A stretch of 64,000 nt of DNA from Neobacillus sp. YX16 (GTDB taxonomy: Bacteria; Bacillota; Bacilli; Bacillales; Cytobacillaceae), in assembly GCF_030123505.1 (NCBI RefSeq), contig NZ_CP126115.1, forward strand, positions 944,001 through 1,008,000, given 5' to 3'. Of this stretch, positions 36,355 through 46,546 are shown piece after piece. The translations under genes were made by a program, and so were the position numbers. The notes below the pieces were generated by a model. That model worked only from the letters and a program-made list of their open reading frames with translations. It searched no databases and had not been told where the DNA came from. Within the stretch, counting starts at the first letter, position 1. The number at the start of each line of letters is the position of its first letter.

Positions 36355-38235
36355 ATGGCAAAAAAGCAGTTTAAAGCTGAGTCAAAAAGGCTGTTAGAAA
36401 TGATGATTAACTCTATTTATACACATCGTGAGGTATTTTTACGTGAGTTAATCTCTAATGCAAGTGATGCAATTGATAAAATCTACTACAAAGCATTAAC
36501 GGATGACGCATTAAGCTTCGACAAGGACAGTTACTTTATAAAAGTAATCCCTGACAAGGAAAATAGAACCTTGAAAATCATTGATACTGGGATTGGTATG
36601 ACGAAGGAAGAGCTTGAGACAAACCTTGGTACAATTGCCAAGAGTGGATCTTTAGCCTTCAAAAAAGAAACAGAACTAAAAGATGGCTATGACATTATTG
36701 GCCAATTTGGTGTCGGCTTCTATGCTGCTTTCATGGTCGCAGATGTTGTAACTGTAATAAGTAAATCATTAGGCAGTGAGGAAGCTTATAAGTGGGAATC
36801 TGATGGAGCAGAAGGTTATACGATCGAAACTGCCGAAAAAGATTCTATTGGTACGGAGATTATTCTTAAAATCAAAGAAAATACCGAAGATGAAAACTAT
36901 GATGAATTTATAGAAGAGTACCGTTTAAAGTCGATTATCAAAAAGTACTCTGACTTTATCCGCTACCCGATTAAAATGGATGTGTCTAGCAGAAGACCAA
37001 AAGAGGGCAGCGAAAATGAGTTCGAGGAATATGTTGAAGAACAAGTCATCAACAGCATGGTTCCAATTTGGAGAAAAAATAAAAGCGAACTTACCGACGA
37101 AGATTACGCGAATTTCTATGCAGAAAAACGTTATGGGTTCGATAAGCCTATTAAACATATCCATATTAGCGTAGATGGAACAGTCCGTTATAATGCCATT
37201 TTATATATTCCAGAAAAAACTCCATATGACTTCTACTCAAAAGAATTTGAAAAAGGCTTGGAGCTCTATTCAAATGGCGTTTTAATTATGGACAAGTGTG
37301 CAGACCTGCTTCCAGACCATTTTAGCTTTGTTAAAGGAATGGTGGACTCTGAGGATTTATCTCTAAATATTTCTCGTGAGATGCTGCAGCATGATCGCCA
37401 ATTAAAGCTCATCTCTAAAAACATTAACAAGAAAATTAAAAGTGAATTACAAAGCCTCATAAATAATGAACGTGAAAAATACGAAGAATTCTATAAATCG
37501 TTTGGCCGTCAATTAAAATATGGCGTTTATAGTGAATTTGGAGCGAATAAAGAAGTATTACAGGACCTCATCATGTTCTACTCATCTAAAGAGAAGAAGT
37601 TAGTTACTTTAGATGAATACATTTCTAGAATGCCTGAAGACCAAAAGTATATTTATTATGCTTCTGGAGAATCCATCGATAGAATCGATAAATTGCCACA
37701 AGCAGAGTTTGTCTCTGAAAAGGGCTATGAAATTCTGTACTTCACTGAGGATATTGATGAATTTGCCATCAAGATGCTAATGACCTACAAGGAGAAAGAA
37801 TTTAAATCCATCTCCAGTGGTGATTTAGGAATTGAAGGAGAAGAAAACAAGACAGATTCCGAATCTGAAGAGCAGGAAAGCAAAGAAATCTTTGACTATA
37901 TGAAAACTATTTTAGCTGATAAGGTCAAAGATGTTCGAATTTCTAAGCGGTTAAAGTCTCATCCTGTCTGCTTGGCAACCGAAGGTGATATCTCCATCGA
38001 AATGGAGAAAATCCTTGCTGCCATGCCTGATAATCAAAATATCAAAGCAGACAAGGTTTTAGAGATTAATAAAAATCACGAAGTATTCCAATCCTTAAAG
38101 GATGCTTTTGAAAATGATAAAGGAAAGCTAGAATTGTATACGAAGTTATTATACAATCAAGCATTGTTGATTGAAGGATTACCAATCCATGATCCAGTGG
38201 ATTTTACAAATGATATATGTAAAATAATGGTATAA
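36355..38235 (+). CDS. htpG: Molecular chaperone HtpG (Hsp90)
   Basis: 626 residues, the usual bacterial length. N-terminal ATPase site with [21 protein letters not shown] and [13 protein letters not shown], then the middle domain with [12 protein letters not shown] and [12 protein letters not shown], and a C-terminal dimer domain. ATG with AAGGAGAGG upstream. The ATP-dependent chaperone refolds client proteins. Controlled by CIRCE, unlike B. subtilis htpG, which is HrcA-independent in the literature I know. Monocistronic. Confidence 0.97.
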   Translation: MAKKQFKAESKRLLEMMINSIYTHREVFLRELISNASDAIDKIYYKALTDDALSFDKDSYFIKVIPDKENRTLKIIDTGIGMTKEELETNLGTIAKSGSLAFKKETELKDGYDIIGQFGVGFYAAFMVADVVTVISKSLGSEEAYKWESDGAEGYTIETAEKDSIGTEIILKIKENTEDENYDEFIEEYRLKSIIKKYSDFIRYPIKMDVSSRRPKEGSENEFEEYVEEQVINSMVPIWRKNKSELTDEDYANFYAEKRYGFDKPIKHIHISVDGTVRYNAILYIPEKTPYDFYSKEFEKGLELYSNGVLIMDKCADLLPDHFSFVKGMVDSEDLSLNISREMLQHDRQLKLISKNINKKIKSELQSLINNEREKYEEFYKSFGRQLKYGVYSEFGANKEVLQDLIMFYSSKEKKLVTLDEYISRMPEDQKYIYYASGESIDRIDKLPQAEFVSEKGYEILYFTEDIDEFAIKMLMTYKEKEFKSISSGDLGIEGEENKTDSESEEQESKEIFDYMKTILADKVKDVRISKRLKSHPVCLATEGDISIEMEKILAAMPDNQNIKADKVLEINKNHEVFQSLKDAFENDKGKLELYTKLLYNQALLIEGLPIHDPVDFTNDICKIMV

Positions 38236-38300
38236 TCAGGTCGAATTTCATCCTAATTCATTATTTATTGGATACTTATACCAGGAAACATGAACAAGCT

Positions 38301-38336
38301 GCCGTGCTCACAAAATAGTGAGCGCGGCATTTTTTA
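38301..38336. terminator. Terminator shared by htpG and the AraC-type gene
   Basis: GCCGTGCTCAC-AAAATA-GTGAGCGCGGC with one T-G pair and TTTTTT after it; convergent genes meet here. Confidence 0.88.
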
Positions 38337-38343
38337 TTATGAC

Positions 38344-39210
38344 TTACTTTTTACTTTTTGATTTCCTTGTTTTATTTTTATTTGAGTTTTTGGCATTTCG
38401 GTATTGTGAAGGAGAAAGATTGGTTACCCGTTTAAAGGATTGTGCAAAAAAGGACTGGGAAGAAAAGCCGGTAATGGTTGATATATTAGAAATCGGGTAG
38501 TTGGTGGTTTCTAACAATATTTTACTTTCCCGGATACGGGTTTGAATTAAGTACTCTATCGGAGAAACACCGAATGCTTTCTTAAAGGAATGAGCAAGGT
38601 AGTATTTATTGATATGACCAACCTCAGCTAAAGTATCCAAATTTATTTCTTCGCGAAAATACTGCTTAATATAATTTTTGATAAAGGCCACATCTTTACT
38701 AATTTTTTTAGTAGAGGTTTCCTCCAGGGTAAATGCCTTTTTCCTCATCATCTTAAGCAACAAAATTTCTAATATGTTTTGTATGAGCAATTCATAATCT
38801 TCTTTTTGGTTTACCACTTCTTCAATCAATTGTTGGAGGTAAAAGAGATAGACGTTTTGCTCCTGTTTATAATTGAAAAAAGTGACCTGTAATCCCGGAT
38901 CATCTGGAGATGAAAAAGCTAGACCTTGGATGCCAAGCGCAATATATTCAAGGGGGTGATCGACACCAGACTTTTCTGTGTGCTCGGCATTCGGATTGAT
39001 GACAATTAAATCATGCTCTTTGACGGGGATTTCTTGTTTTGAAAAAATGAAAGTCCCTTTGCCCTTAGTAATATACAATATTTCAGTAAAATGATGAGTA
39101 TGATTGGTGCTATGCCAATCTTTATCGTATTTCGCTTTTGTTACATATAGAAGTTTAACTGGAAGGTGGCCCCGTGCCGATGGTGGGACCTCATAAATTT
39201 CATTTGACAA
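38344..39210 (-). CDS. AraC-family regulator of the O-glycan locus
   Basis: 288 residues, TTG start with GGAGG seven bases upstream. An N-terminal cupin sensor (about 35-85, HHFTEILYITKGKGTF) and two C-terminal helix-turn-helices (about 190-280, LDTLAEVGHINKYYLAHSFKKA and ISNISTITGFSSQSFFAQSFK). Divergent from the importer operon, it most likely activates the mucin-sugar genes on sensing an N-acetylhexosamine disaccharide. The 164-bp divergent region holds an inverted repeat GTTTTTTAG / CTAAAAAAC and a cre-like site. Confidence 0.9.
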   Translation of the reverse strand: MSNEIYEVPPSARGHLPVKLLYVTKAKYDKDWHSTNHTHHFTEILYITKGKGTFIFSKQEIPVKEHDLIVINPNAEHTEKSGVDHPLEYIALGIQGLAFSSPDDPGLQVTFFNYKQEQNVYLFYLQQLIEEVVNQKEDYELLIQNILEILLLKMMRKKAFTLEETSTKKISKDVAFIKNYIKQYFREEINLDTLAEVGHINKYYLAHSFKKAFGVSPIEYLIQTRIRESKILLETTNYPISNISTITGFSSQSFFAQSFKRVTNLSPSQYRNAKNSNKNKTRKSKSKK

Positions 39211-39310
39211 ATGACTTCCTCCTTCAAAAGCATTCTATTAAACTGTATTATAGGTTTTTTAGTGAAAAATTACAATCGATAGCAAGATACCTAAAAAACA
39301 GAACAAGATG

Positions 39311-39329
39311 TTTATTGTGAAAGCGTTTT
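39311..39329 (+). promoter_or_regulatory. cre-like element, copy 1 of 3
   Basis: TTTATTGTGAAAGCGTTTT, 46 bases before the binding-protein start. The same 19 bases with one change recur at 46640 and 55364, so this is a shared control site, probably bound by CcpA. Confidence 0.7.
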
Positions 39330-39374
39330 TCTAAACGTATACTTTTCCTATAAAGATATAAAGGGAGGATCAAT

Positions 39375-40712
39375 ATGAAAAAGAAACTATTGTTGGCAGG
39401 TTCGATTGCAATGTTATCTCTAGGTTTGATGGCATGTAATAACGATCAAAAAGTAGATTCAAAGAATGGTAAAACCTCTAGTGAACAACAGACCCTTCAT
39501 GTGGCAGCATTAGAGTCAGCTTATGGTAAAGATATGTGGACCAAAGTGATCGATGCGTATGAAGCAGCAAATCCGAAAGTTGATGTTGAATTAACTGTGG
39601 ATAAAAATCTTGAGGATGTTATCAGCCCGAATATGAAAGCAGGGAACTATCCGGATGTGGTTTTATTGGCAACTGGGAGAAAACTGGCACTGACAGAAAA
39701 TTTGATTAAAGATAAAGCTTTAGAAGACATTTCAGATGTTTTGGATAAAAACGTTTATGGTGAGGATGTCAAAGTAAAGGATAAGTTGGTACCAGGTTTT
39801 ACTGATACACTGGCAACCAGCCCTTATAATGACGGGAAAACTTATATGGCACCGATGTTCTACAGTCCAACTGGATTGTTCTATAATGCCGGCTTGTTAA
39901 AAGAAAAGGGCTGGGAAGTACCGAAGACTTGGGATGAGATGTGGGCGTTGGGTGATAAAGCGAAAGCTGAAGGAATCGCATTATTCACTTACCCTACGAC
40001 CGGTTACTTTGATGCATTCTTCTATTCTTTACTATTAGAAGCGGGCGGACCTGACTTTTACAATAAAGCGATGAAATATGAAGATGGTATTTGGGAATCT
40101 GCAGAAGCAACGAAGGTTTTTGAAATTGTTGGAAAGTTAGCTAAATACACAGAGCCAACAACTGTTGCCAATGCCAATGACAAAGACTACACGAAAAACC
40201 AACAATTGATTCTTGATAACAAAGCGCTGTTTATGCCAAATGGCACGTGGGTCGTTGGTGAAATGGGAGAAGCGCCTAGAGCCGATGGCTTTGAATGGGG
40301 TATGACAGCATTGCCAGCTATTGATAATGGCGGTGATCGTTACGCATTTACCTTCTTCGAACAAATGTGGGTACCTGCTCAAGCTAAAAATAAAGATGCA
40401 GCGAAGGATTTCTTAACGTATGTTTATTCCGATGAGGCAGCGGGAATTTTTGCAGAATCTGGTGCGGTACAACCAATTGAAGGGATCTCCGAAAAGCTGA
40501 CCGGTGACAATAAGCTATTCTATAGTATTTATGATTCCGGAGCTAAAGCAGGTATGGGTGGATTTGCCGCAACAGAAGCCGTTGAGGGTGTCAGCATGGC
40601 AGATACATTATTCAGAACGATCGACAGTATTGTTTCTGGCGATAAAAAAGTAAAAGATTGGCAAGAGTCCGTTGAAAAAGTGAGTGACCAATTACGGTCA
40701 GCATTAAAATAA
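39375..40712 (+). CDS. Sugar-binding lipoprotein, likely for galacto-N-biose/lacto-N-biose
   Basis: 445 residues. Signal peptide with lipobox LMAC (lipidated Cys21), then a family 1 binding-protein fold: HVAALESAYGKDMW, YPDVVLLATGR, TYMAPMFYSPTGLFYNAGLLKEKGWEVP. First gene of the importer-GH112 operon. By context it binds Gal-beta-1,3-HexNAc disaccharides from mucin, like the bifidobacterial GL-BP; the ligand is not readable from sequence. ATG with AGGGAGG upstream. Confidence 0.88.
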   Translation: MKKKLLLAGSIAMLSLGLMACNNDQKVDSKNGKTSSEQQTLHVAALESAYGKDMWTKVIDAYEAANPKVDVELTVDKNLEDVISPNMKAGNYPDVVLLATGRKLALTENLIKDKALEDISDVLDKNVYGEDVKVKDKLVPGFTDTLATSPYNDGKTYMAPMFYSPTGLFYNAGLLKEKGWEVPKTWDEMWALGDKAKAEGIALFTYPTTGYFDAFFYSLLLEAGGPDFYNKAMKYEDGIWESAEATKVFEIVGKLAKYTEPTTVANANDKDYTKNQQLILDNKALFMPNGTWVVGEMGEAPRADGFEWGMTALPAIDNGGDRYAFTFFEQMWVPAQAKNKDAAKDFLTYVYSDEAAGIFAESGAVQPIEGISEKLTGDNKLFYSIYDSGAKAGMGGFAATEAVEGVSMADTLFRTIDSIVSGDKKVKDWQESVEKVSDQLRSALK

Positions 40713-40723
40713 TAGTTCACTAG

Positions 40724-40755
40724 TATAACGGTGAGTATCCTTCCTCACCGTTATA
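40724..40755 (+). other. mRNA hairpin between binding protein and permease
   Basis: Perfect 12-bp stem TATAACGGTGAG / CTCACCGTTATA with no T-run, twelve bases after the binding-protein stop. Such structures stabilise the abundant binding-protein mRNA relative to the permease mRNA. Confidence 0.6.
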
Positions 40756-40777
40756 TTAATTAAATGAGGTGATATCC

Positions 40778-41668
40778 ATGAATAAGACAACGGAAAAAAG
40801 GATTTTTATTTTTGTTTGTACGGCACCCGCACTGATTTTGTTAACCATTTTTATGATTTTCCCTACGATTGAGGTTTTCAGGATGTCCTTATATAAGTGG
40901 GGTGGGTTTTCTAATAATAAGGTATTTGTCGGGCTCGATAACTTTAAAATCTTATGGAATGATATGAACTTCTTTCGGTCTCTCCAAAACAGTATTGTAT
41001 TGATTGTTATCGTCACAATCATCACCATGCTGGTAGCGATTTTGTTTGCCACTTTGTTAACGAGAGAAAAGATGAAAGGCAACAGCTTTTTCCGGATTAT
41101 TTTCTATATCCCTAATATCTTATCCGTTGTGGTCATTGCTGGTATTTTTTCTGCGGTTTATGATCCTACCACAGGCTTGTTGAATAATCTACTTGCTTTA
41201 TTTAACCTTGAGAACCTTCAAAAAATGTGGCTTGGCGATCAAAACATTGCCATCTACAGCATCGGCGGGGCACTCGTTTGGCAAGCGATTGGTTACTATA
41301 TGGTCATGTATATGTCGAGTATGGCGAGTATCCCAGAAAGTTTTTATGAAGCGTCTTCCTTGGAGGGTGCTGGACGAGTCAGACAATTTTTCAGTATTAC
41401 CTTGCCGTTGATTTGGAATAACATTAGGACAACATTAACCTTCTTCATTATCAGCACAATTAATTTAAGCTTTCTTCTCGTCCAGGCGATGACTGGCGGC
41501 GGTCCTGACGGGTCAACGGAAGTATTTTTAAGCTATATGTATAAGCAGGCTTACACCAATTCTTCTTATGGTTACGGTATGGCTATTGGGGTGGTAATCT
41601 TCCTTTTCTCATTCGCATTATCTGCGATTGTCAGTCGCGTTACCAAACGGGAAGTCCTGGAGTATTAA
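40778..41668 (+). CDS. Sugar ABC transporter permease (O-glycan importer, MalF type)
   Basis: 296 residues, six membrane helices, EAA loop EASSLEGAGRVRQFFSITLPL. The ATG at 40778 has GAGGTG upstream; an in-frame GTG nine bases earlier overlaps it. Pairs with the next gene. No ATPase in the operon. Confidence 0.92.
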   Translation: MNKTTEKRIFIFVCTAPALILLTIFMIFPTIEVFRMSLYKWGGFSNNKVFVGLDNFKILWNDMNFFRSLQNSIVLIVIVTIITMLVAILFATLLTREKMKGNSFFRIIFYIPNILSVVVIAGIFSAVYDPTTGLLNNLLALFNLENLQKMWLGDQNIAIYSIGGALVWQAIGYYMVMYMSSMASIPESFYEASSLEGAGRVRQFFSITLPLIWNNIRTTLTFFIISTINLSFLLVQAMTGGGPDGSTEVFLSYMYKQAYTNSSYGYGMAIGVVIFLFSFALSAIVSRVTKREVLEY

Positions 41669-41683
41669 GGGGGTCCATGAACA

Positions 41684-42565
41684 TTGAAAACACAAAAAGG
41701 AATGAGTGCAGAAACAGCTTATCGCTTGTTTATCTACGTCGCTCTGATTACATTAGCAATCTCTATCATTATCCCTGTGGCATGGGTTTTCTTAGCTTCA
41801 GTGAAGCAAAATTCGGAATTCTATGGCAGCCCTTGGGTCATGCCGAAAGGCTTCTATTTTCAAAACTTCATCGATGCTTTCCAAAAGGCAAACATGGGTA
41901 CTTATATGTTGAATTCGGTCATGGTGACTGCCTTGGCGCTGCTCATTTTATTGATCGTGGCCTTGCCAGCAGCCTATGTGCTGGCCAGATACACCTTTAG
42001 AGGCAGTCAATTTATGAATTCCTTGTTTAAAGCTGGATTATTTATCAATGTGAACTACATAGTTGTTCCAATTTTCTTGATGTTATTAGACGGGGATAAC
42101 TTTTTACGGGAACAATTTGGAAATGGATTCCTACTGGACAATCTATTTAGTTTAGCTGTGGTTTATGCGGCGACTGCTTTGCCATTTACTATTTACTTGT
42201 TATCCAGCTATTTTCAATCACTGCCATCAACATACGAAGAAGCTGCATTGGTCGATGGGGCTGGATATTTCAAAACGATGATTTCGATTATGATACCGAT
42301 GGCTCGGCCAAGTATTATTGCTGTCATTTTATTTAACTTCCTTGCTTTTTGGAATGAATACATTATTGCCCTGACTTTGATCCCAGGTCCAAATAAGACC
42401 TTGCCTGTTGGGCTGATGAACTTAATGGCGGCACAAAAATCAGCAGCAAACTATGGCCAAATGTATGCGGGAATGGTTCTTGTTATGCTGCCAACCTTGA
42501 TTTTATATATCATTGTTCAAAAGAAATTGACACAAGGGATGACCCTTGGCGGTTTAAAGGACTAG
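41684..42565 (+). CDS. Sugar ABC transporter permease (O-glycan importer, MalG type)
   Basis: 293 residues from a TTG start with AAGGGGG upstream, though the spacing is long (about twelve bases) and an ATG at 41702 has no site. An ATG at 41677 opens a different frame and is not the start. Six helices, EAA loop EEAALVDGAGYFKTMISIMIPM. Feeds the GH112 gene twelve bases on. Confidence 0.88.
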   Translation: MKTQKGMSAETAYRLFIYVALITLAISIIIPVAWVFLASVKQNSEFYGSPWVMPKGFYFQNFIDAFQKANMGTYMLNSVMVTALALLILLIVALPAAYVLARYTFRGSQFMNSLFKAGLFINVNYIVVPIFLMLLDGDNFLREQFGNGFLLDNLFSLAVVYAATALPFTIYLLSSYFQSLPSTYEEAALVDGAGYFKTMISIMIPMARPSIIAVILFNFLAFWNEYIIALTLIPGPNKTLPVGLMNLMAAQKSAANYGQMYAGMVLVMLPTLILYIIVQKKLTQGMTLGGLKD

Positions 42566-42577
42566 AGGAGGATTTAC

Positions 42578-44749
42578 ATGAAGAAGAAAATAGGCCGCGT
42601 TACTTTGCCAAGTGAAGAAAATTTTATTAAAGAAACAAAAGAATTGATGGAACGATGGGGCGCGGATGCGATTCGAGATAGCGATGGAACAAAATTAGAT
42701 GATGATATTAAACAATTGGATGCAAAAATTTATACGACTTATTTTGTGGCACGCGGCCACAATGAGTTCGCCGAGAGCCACATGGATGAATGCCAACAGC
42801 TTTATTTAATGAGCTTGTTCAATACTGCACTTACGGACACGCTGGAAGTTTATTTTATGAAAGGCTATTTTGAAGAACAATTACGGCCGGATTACCTCCA
42901 TGATCCTAAGAAATACTGGGAAGTCATCGACCGGACAACAGGAGAAGTGCTCGACACGAATGATTGGGAAGTAAGCGAAAAGGACAATCGTGTCTTGATT
43001 AGGAAGGCAATTCCTTGGCATGAATACACTGTTTCATTCTTAGTTTATGCGATTTGGGATCCTACACAAATGTACAATCATATTACCAACAATTGGGGCG
43101 ATAAGCCGCATGACATTCCTTTTGATGTTAGACAGCCATACTCCAATGAATATATGAAAACCTATTTAAAACAATGGCTGACAGAAAATCCGGATACCGA
43201 TGTGGTTAGATTCACAACATTTTTCTATCATTTTACACTGGTGTTTAATAATCTCGGCAAAGAAAAATTTGTAGATTGGTTTGGTTATGGGGCCAGTGTT
43301 TCGGTGGCTGCCCTAGATGCTTTTGAACAAGAAAAAGGCTACCGCTTAAGACCAGAAGACATTGTTGACCAAGGCTATTACAATACAGCTTTCAGAATTC
43401 CGACGCAGGCTTATTTGGACTATATCGATTTTGTTCAACAGTTTGTTGCTAAGGAAGCCAAAGAACTCGTCGACATCGTTCATGAAAGTGGCAAAGAAGC
43501 GATGATGTTCCTTGGTGATAACTGGATTGGTACGGAACCGTATGGAAAATACTTTGAAAGCATCGGCTTGGATGCCGTGGTTGGAAGTGTTGGCGGAGGT
43601 GCTACATTACGAATGATTGCCGATATCCCACATGTACGTTATACAGAAGGGCGATTTTTACCTTACTTCTTCCCGGACACGTTTTATGAAGGGAACAACC
43701 CGGTGATTGAGGCAAATGAAAATTGGATTACGGCCCGAAGAGCATTACTGAGGAATCCTGTTGATCGGATTGGCTATGGCGGCTATTTGAGCCTTGCTTA
43801 TCAATTCCCTGATTTTGTTGCTTATATTGAAAAAGTGACTGAGGAATTCCGCGAAATTTATGACATAATCAAGGGCGTTACACCTTACAGCGGCCTTAAA
43901 GTAGCGATTTTGAATTCTTGGGGCGGGCTTCGAACTTGGCAGACACATATGGTTGCCCATGCATTATGGTATAAACAAATTTATTCTTATTTAGGTGTTT
44001 TGGAATCGTTGAGCGGGGCTGCCGTGGAAGTTACCTTCATTAGCTTTGACGACGTTATCAATGATGGGGTGCCCGTGGATGTTGATGTCATCATAAATGC
44101 TGGTGACGCTGGAACAGCTTTTTCAGGAGGGGAATATTGGACGAATGAAAAGTTAGTCACCACCATCAGAGCCTGGATTCATAACGGCGGCGGCTTCATA
44201 GGAATTGGTGAGCCGACAGCCTATCAGCATGAAGGCCATTATTTCCAATTGGCGACTGCATTAGGTATTGACAAAGAACTAGGATTCAGTTTATCAACAG
44301 ATAAATATTTTGTGACTCCTGTCGAAGAGCATTTTATTTCTGCTGACAGCACCAAATTCAATTTTGGTGAAGGTATGAAAAATATTTTTGCATTGTCAGA
44401 GGAGACGGAGATTATTGAGTATTCAAATGGAGAAGTTCACCTATCCAGCCACTCATTTGGAAAAGGCAGAGCTGTCTATATCGCAGGGCTTCCATACAAT
44501 GAAGAAAACACTAGGCTGTTGATGCGCGCACTATTCTATGCTGCCAATAAAGAAGAGGAATTCCACAAATGGCATGCAAATAACATCTATTGTGAAGTCC
44601 ATGCCTACCCATCCATTCGAAAAATGGCAATTGTCAACAATTCGATTAAGGAGCAAACGACGGTAGTCTTTGATGGAGAAGGCAACAGTAAAGAAGTTAC
44701 CTTGGAGCCTAGTGAAATCCGCTGGGAGGATTTTTCCAATGAAAGCTAA
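42578..44749 (+). CDS. GH112 beta-1,3-galactosyl-N-acetylhexosamine phosphorylase
   Basis: 723 residues, no signal peptide. Whole length and motifs match GH112: ARGHNEFAESHMDE, GDNWIGTEPYG and TYGGGA-like turns; Asp314 in GDNWIG corresponds to the general acid Asp313 that I recall for the Bifidobacterium longum enzyme. It phosphorolyses Gal-beta-1,3-GalNAc or -GlcNAc to alpha-Gal-1-phosphate and HexNAc. Relatives that use Gal-beta-1,4-rhamnose exist; the GH101 genes nearby favour galacto-N-biose. RBS GAGGAGG. Confidence 0.9.
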   Translation: MKKKIGRVTLPSEENFIKETKELMERWGADAIRDSDGTKLDDDIKQLDAKIYTTYFVARGHNEFAESHMDECQQLYLMSLFNTALTDTLEVYFMKGYFEEQLRPDYLHDPKKYWEVIDRTTGEVLDTNDWEVSEKDNRVLIRKAIPWHEYTVSFLVYAIWDPTQMYNHITNNWGDKPHDIPFDVRQPYSNEYMKTYLKQWLTENPDTDVVRFTTFFYHFTLVFNNLGKEKFVDWFGYGASVSVAALDAFEQEKGYRLRPEDIVDQGYYNTAFRIPTQAYLDYIDFVQQFVAKEAKELVDIVHESGKEAMMFLGDNWIGTEPYGKYFESIGLDAVVGSVGGGATLRMIADIPHVRYTEGRFLPYFFPDTFYEGNNPVIEANENWITARRALLRNPVDRIGYGGYLSLAYQFPDFVAYIEKVTEEFREIYDIIKGVTPYSGLKVAILNSWGGLRTWQTHMVAHALWYKQIYSYLGVLESLSGAAVEVTFISFDDVINDGVPVDVDVIINAGDAGTAFSGGEYWTNEKLVTTIRAWIHNGGGFIGIGEPTAYQHEGHYFQLATALGIDKELGFSLSTDKYFVTPVEEHFISADSTKFNFGEGMKNIFALSEETEIIEYSNGEVHLSSHSFGKGRAVYIAGLPYNEENTRLLMRALFYAANKEEEFHKWHANNIYCEVHAYPSIRKMAIVNNSIKEQTTVVFDGEGNSKEVTLEPSEIRWEDFSNES

Positions 44750-44906
44750 GGTATTAATCATACTAAAAATGGTTGTGTTTATCATTTGTTTGGCATTGAT
44801 TATCACCGGACAAAAGACAGTTGGAAAACTCGAGCTGGGCATGATGTTGCTCGGATTAGCCGGTCTCTTAGGATTGCTATATGATTACAATCGGAAATAT
44901 GTGTAA
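44739..44906 (+). CDS. 55-residue membrane protein coupled to GH112 (DUF6903-like)
   Basis: 55 residues from the ATG at 44739, inside the last eleven bases of the GH112 gene and behind GGGAGG. Two predicted membrane helices (about 5-22 and 30-45) with GQKTVGKLELG between them and the C-terminal LYDYNRKYV. I recall small proteins of this kind (DUF6903) with GH112 in other Firmicutes. Function unknown; translational coupling suggests it assists the importer or the enzyme at the membrane. Confidence 0.7.
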   Translation: MKAKVLIILKMVVFIICLALIITGQKTVGKLELGMMLLGLAGLLGLLYDYNRKYV

Positions 44907-44972
44907 ATACCACCCATCATTTCATATACAAATGTAGTGGTGAGGATAAATGAATATTAATAACCCACCGTG

Positions 44973-45020
44973 AAAAATAGAAATAGCTTCAATTTACTTT
45001 GATGTTATTTCTATTTTTTT
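44973..45020 (+). terminator. Terminator before galT
   Basis: AAAATAGAAATA / TATTTCTATTTT with a 22-base inner region and a run of seven T. No promoter is obvious in the 38 bases before galT, so galT may depend on read-through. Confidence 0.75.
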
Positions 45021-45058
45021 GTTGTTGAGAAGAAGAAAGAATGATTGAGGTGAAAAAA

Positions 45059-46546
45059 GTGATTCACAAATTAGTCCAACAATTAATCAATCAAGCGTTA
45101 ACCTCTCAATTGATTGAGAGAGTAGATGAAAGATATGCCCGCAATCAACTCCTGTCGCTTCTCCATTTGGATAAGTTTATGGAAGTGGAATCGACTAGGG
45201 GTAAATACGACGAAATTCCTGATTTACTTGATCAAATCGTTAATTATGCCTGCGCTCAAGGGATTATAGAAGATATTTTTGATGAAAAAGAAATTTTTTC
45301 AAGCAAAATTATGAACTGCCTTATCGCCCGCCCATCGACCGTTAATCAGCTTTTCTGGAAGAAATATAAACAGAGTCCGATAAAGGCGACACAGTATTAT
45401 TATGAATTAAGTAAAAACAGCAACTATATTCAGATGAAGCGGATACGAAACAATATCGAGTTTAAGGCCGCTACTGAATATGGGATGTTAGATATCACAA
45501 TTAATTTATCGAAACCTGAAAAAGATCCAAAAAGTATTGAACTAGAACGAGCGGCAAAAAAGAATGACTATCCGAAATGCTTGCTTTGTGTGGAGAATGA
45601 AGGGTATGTGGGGCGAATTGGTCATCCGGCCCGTTCCAATCACCGCATGATTCGGGTGAATCTATTAGGAGATCAATGGTATTTACAATATTCACCATAT
45701 GTTTACTACGATGAGCATTGTATCCTGCTTTCAGAAAAGCATTCGGATATGAAAGTTAGCCCGAAATCATTTTTACGGCAATTAACCTTTGTAAAGCAGT
45801 TTCCACATTATTTTGTTGGTTCTAATGCAGACTTACCAATTGTCGGTGGCTCAATTTTATCCCATGATCATTACCAAGGCGGTCATTATGAGTTTGCCAT
45901 GTCAAAGGCAGAGGCCGACTTGACCTTTGAAATGGCAGGGTTCCCGAAAGTGGAGTGTTCTGTTGTCAAATGGCCAATGTCCGTAATTCGCCTTCGTTCA
46001 AAACAAATAAGCATGCTTGTTGAAGCAGGGGCGTTTGTTTTAGAAAGATGGAAAAATTATAGTGACGATGGACTTGAGATTGTGGCGAAAACTGGTGAGA
46101 CGGTGCACAATACGATTACCCCAATTGCCCGTAAAAATGGGGAACTATTTGAACTGGACCTGGTGCTGCGTAACAACCGGACGAATGCGGAGCATCCGCT
46201 GGGGATTTTCCACCCACACGCCGATGTACATCATATTAAGAAGGAAAATATTGGTCTGATTGAAGTGATGGGGCTTGCCGTTTTGCCGGCACGCTTAAAA
46301 GAAGAGCTTGGAGAAGTGGAAAAATACATTCTTGGTGAATCACATATGGTAGCCGCCTATCATTTAGCTTGGGCTGATGTATTGAAAGTACGATACCAAG
46401 CGATTGCAAATAATGCGAACATTGAATCACTAGTAAAAGAAGAATTAGGGAAGAAGTTTTTGAGAGTATTAGAAGATGCTGGTGTTTTTAAGAGAAATGA
46501 AGAGGGAAGAGCTGGGTTCCATCGATTTATCAAAAGATTAACATAG
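45059..46546 (+). CDS. galT: Galactose-1-phosphate uridylyltransferase, class II
   Basis: 495 residues from the GTG at 45059 behind GAGGTG; an ATG at 45041 has only a weak site. The catalytic SHDHYQGGHYEF (HXH) and the N-terminal helical part are those of the Bacillus-type GalT, length about 500. It exchanges Gal-1-P for UMP on UDP-glucose, giving UDP-galactose and Glc-1-P, the natural fate of the Gal-1-P made by GH112. No galK or galE lies in the window; galK is not needed because phosphorolysis makes Gal-1-P directly. Confidence 0.92.
   Translation: MIHKLVQQLINQALTSQLIERVDERYARNQLLSLLHLDKFMEVESTRGKYDEIPDLLDQIVNYACAQGIIEDIFDEKEIFSSKIMNCLIARPSTVNQLFWKKYKQSPIKATQYYYELSKNSNYIQMKRIRNNIEFKAATEYGMLDITINLSKPEKDPKSIELERAAKKNDYPKCLLCVENEGYVGRIGHPARSNHRMIRVNLLGDQWYLQYSPYVYYDEHCILLSEKHSDMKVSPKSFLRQLTFVKQFPHYFVGSNADLPIVGGSILSHDHYQGGHYEFAMSKAEADLTFEMAGFPKVECSVVKWPMSVIRLRSKQISMLVEAGAFVLERWKNYSDDGLEIVAKTGETVHNTITPIARKNGELFELDLVLRNNRTNAEHPLGIFHPHADVHHIKKENIGLIEVMGLAVLPARLKEELGEVEKYILGESHMVAAYHLAWADVLKVRYQAIANNANIESLVKEELGKKFLRVLEDAGVFKRNEEGRAGFHRFIKRLT

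Noticed and set aside
41677..42000. ATG-started frame of 107 codons at the second O-glycan permease
   Set aside because: It overlaps the permease in another frame; the permease frame carries the EAA loop and membrane helices.
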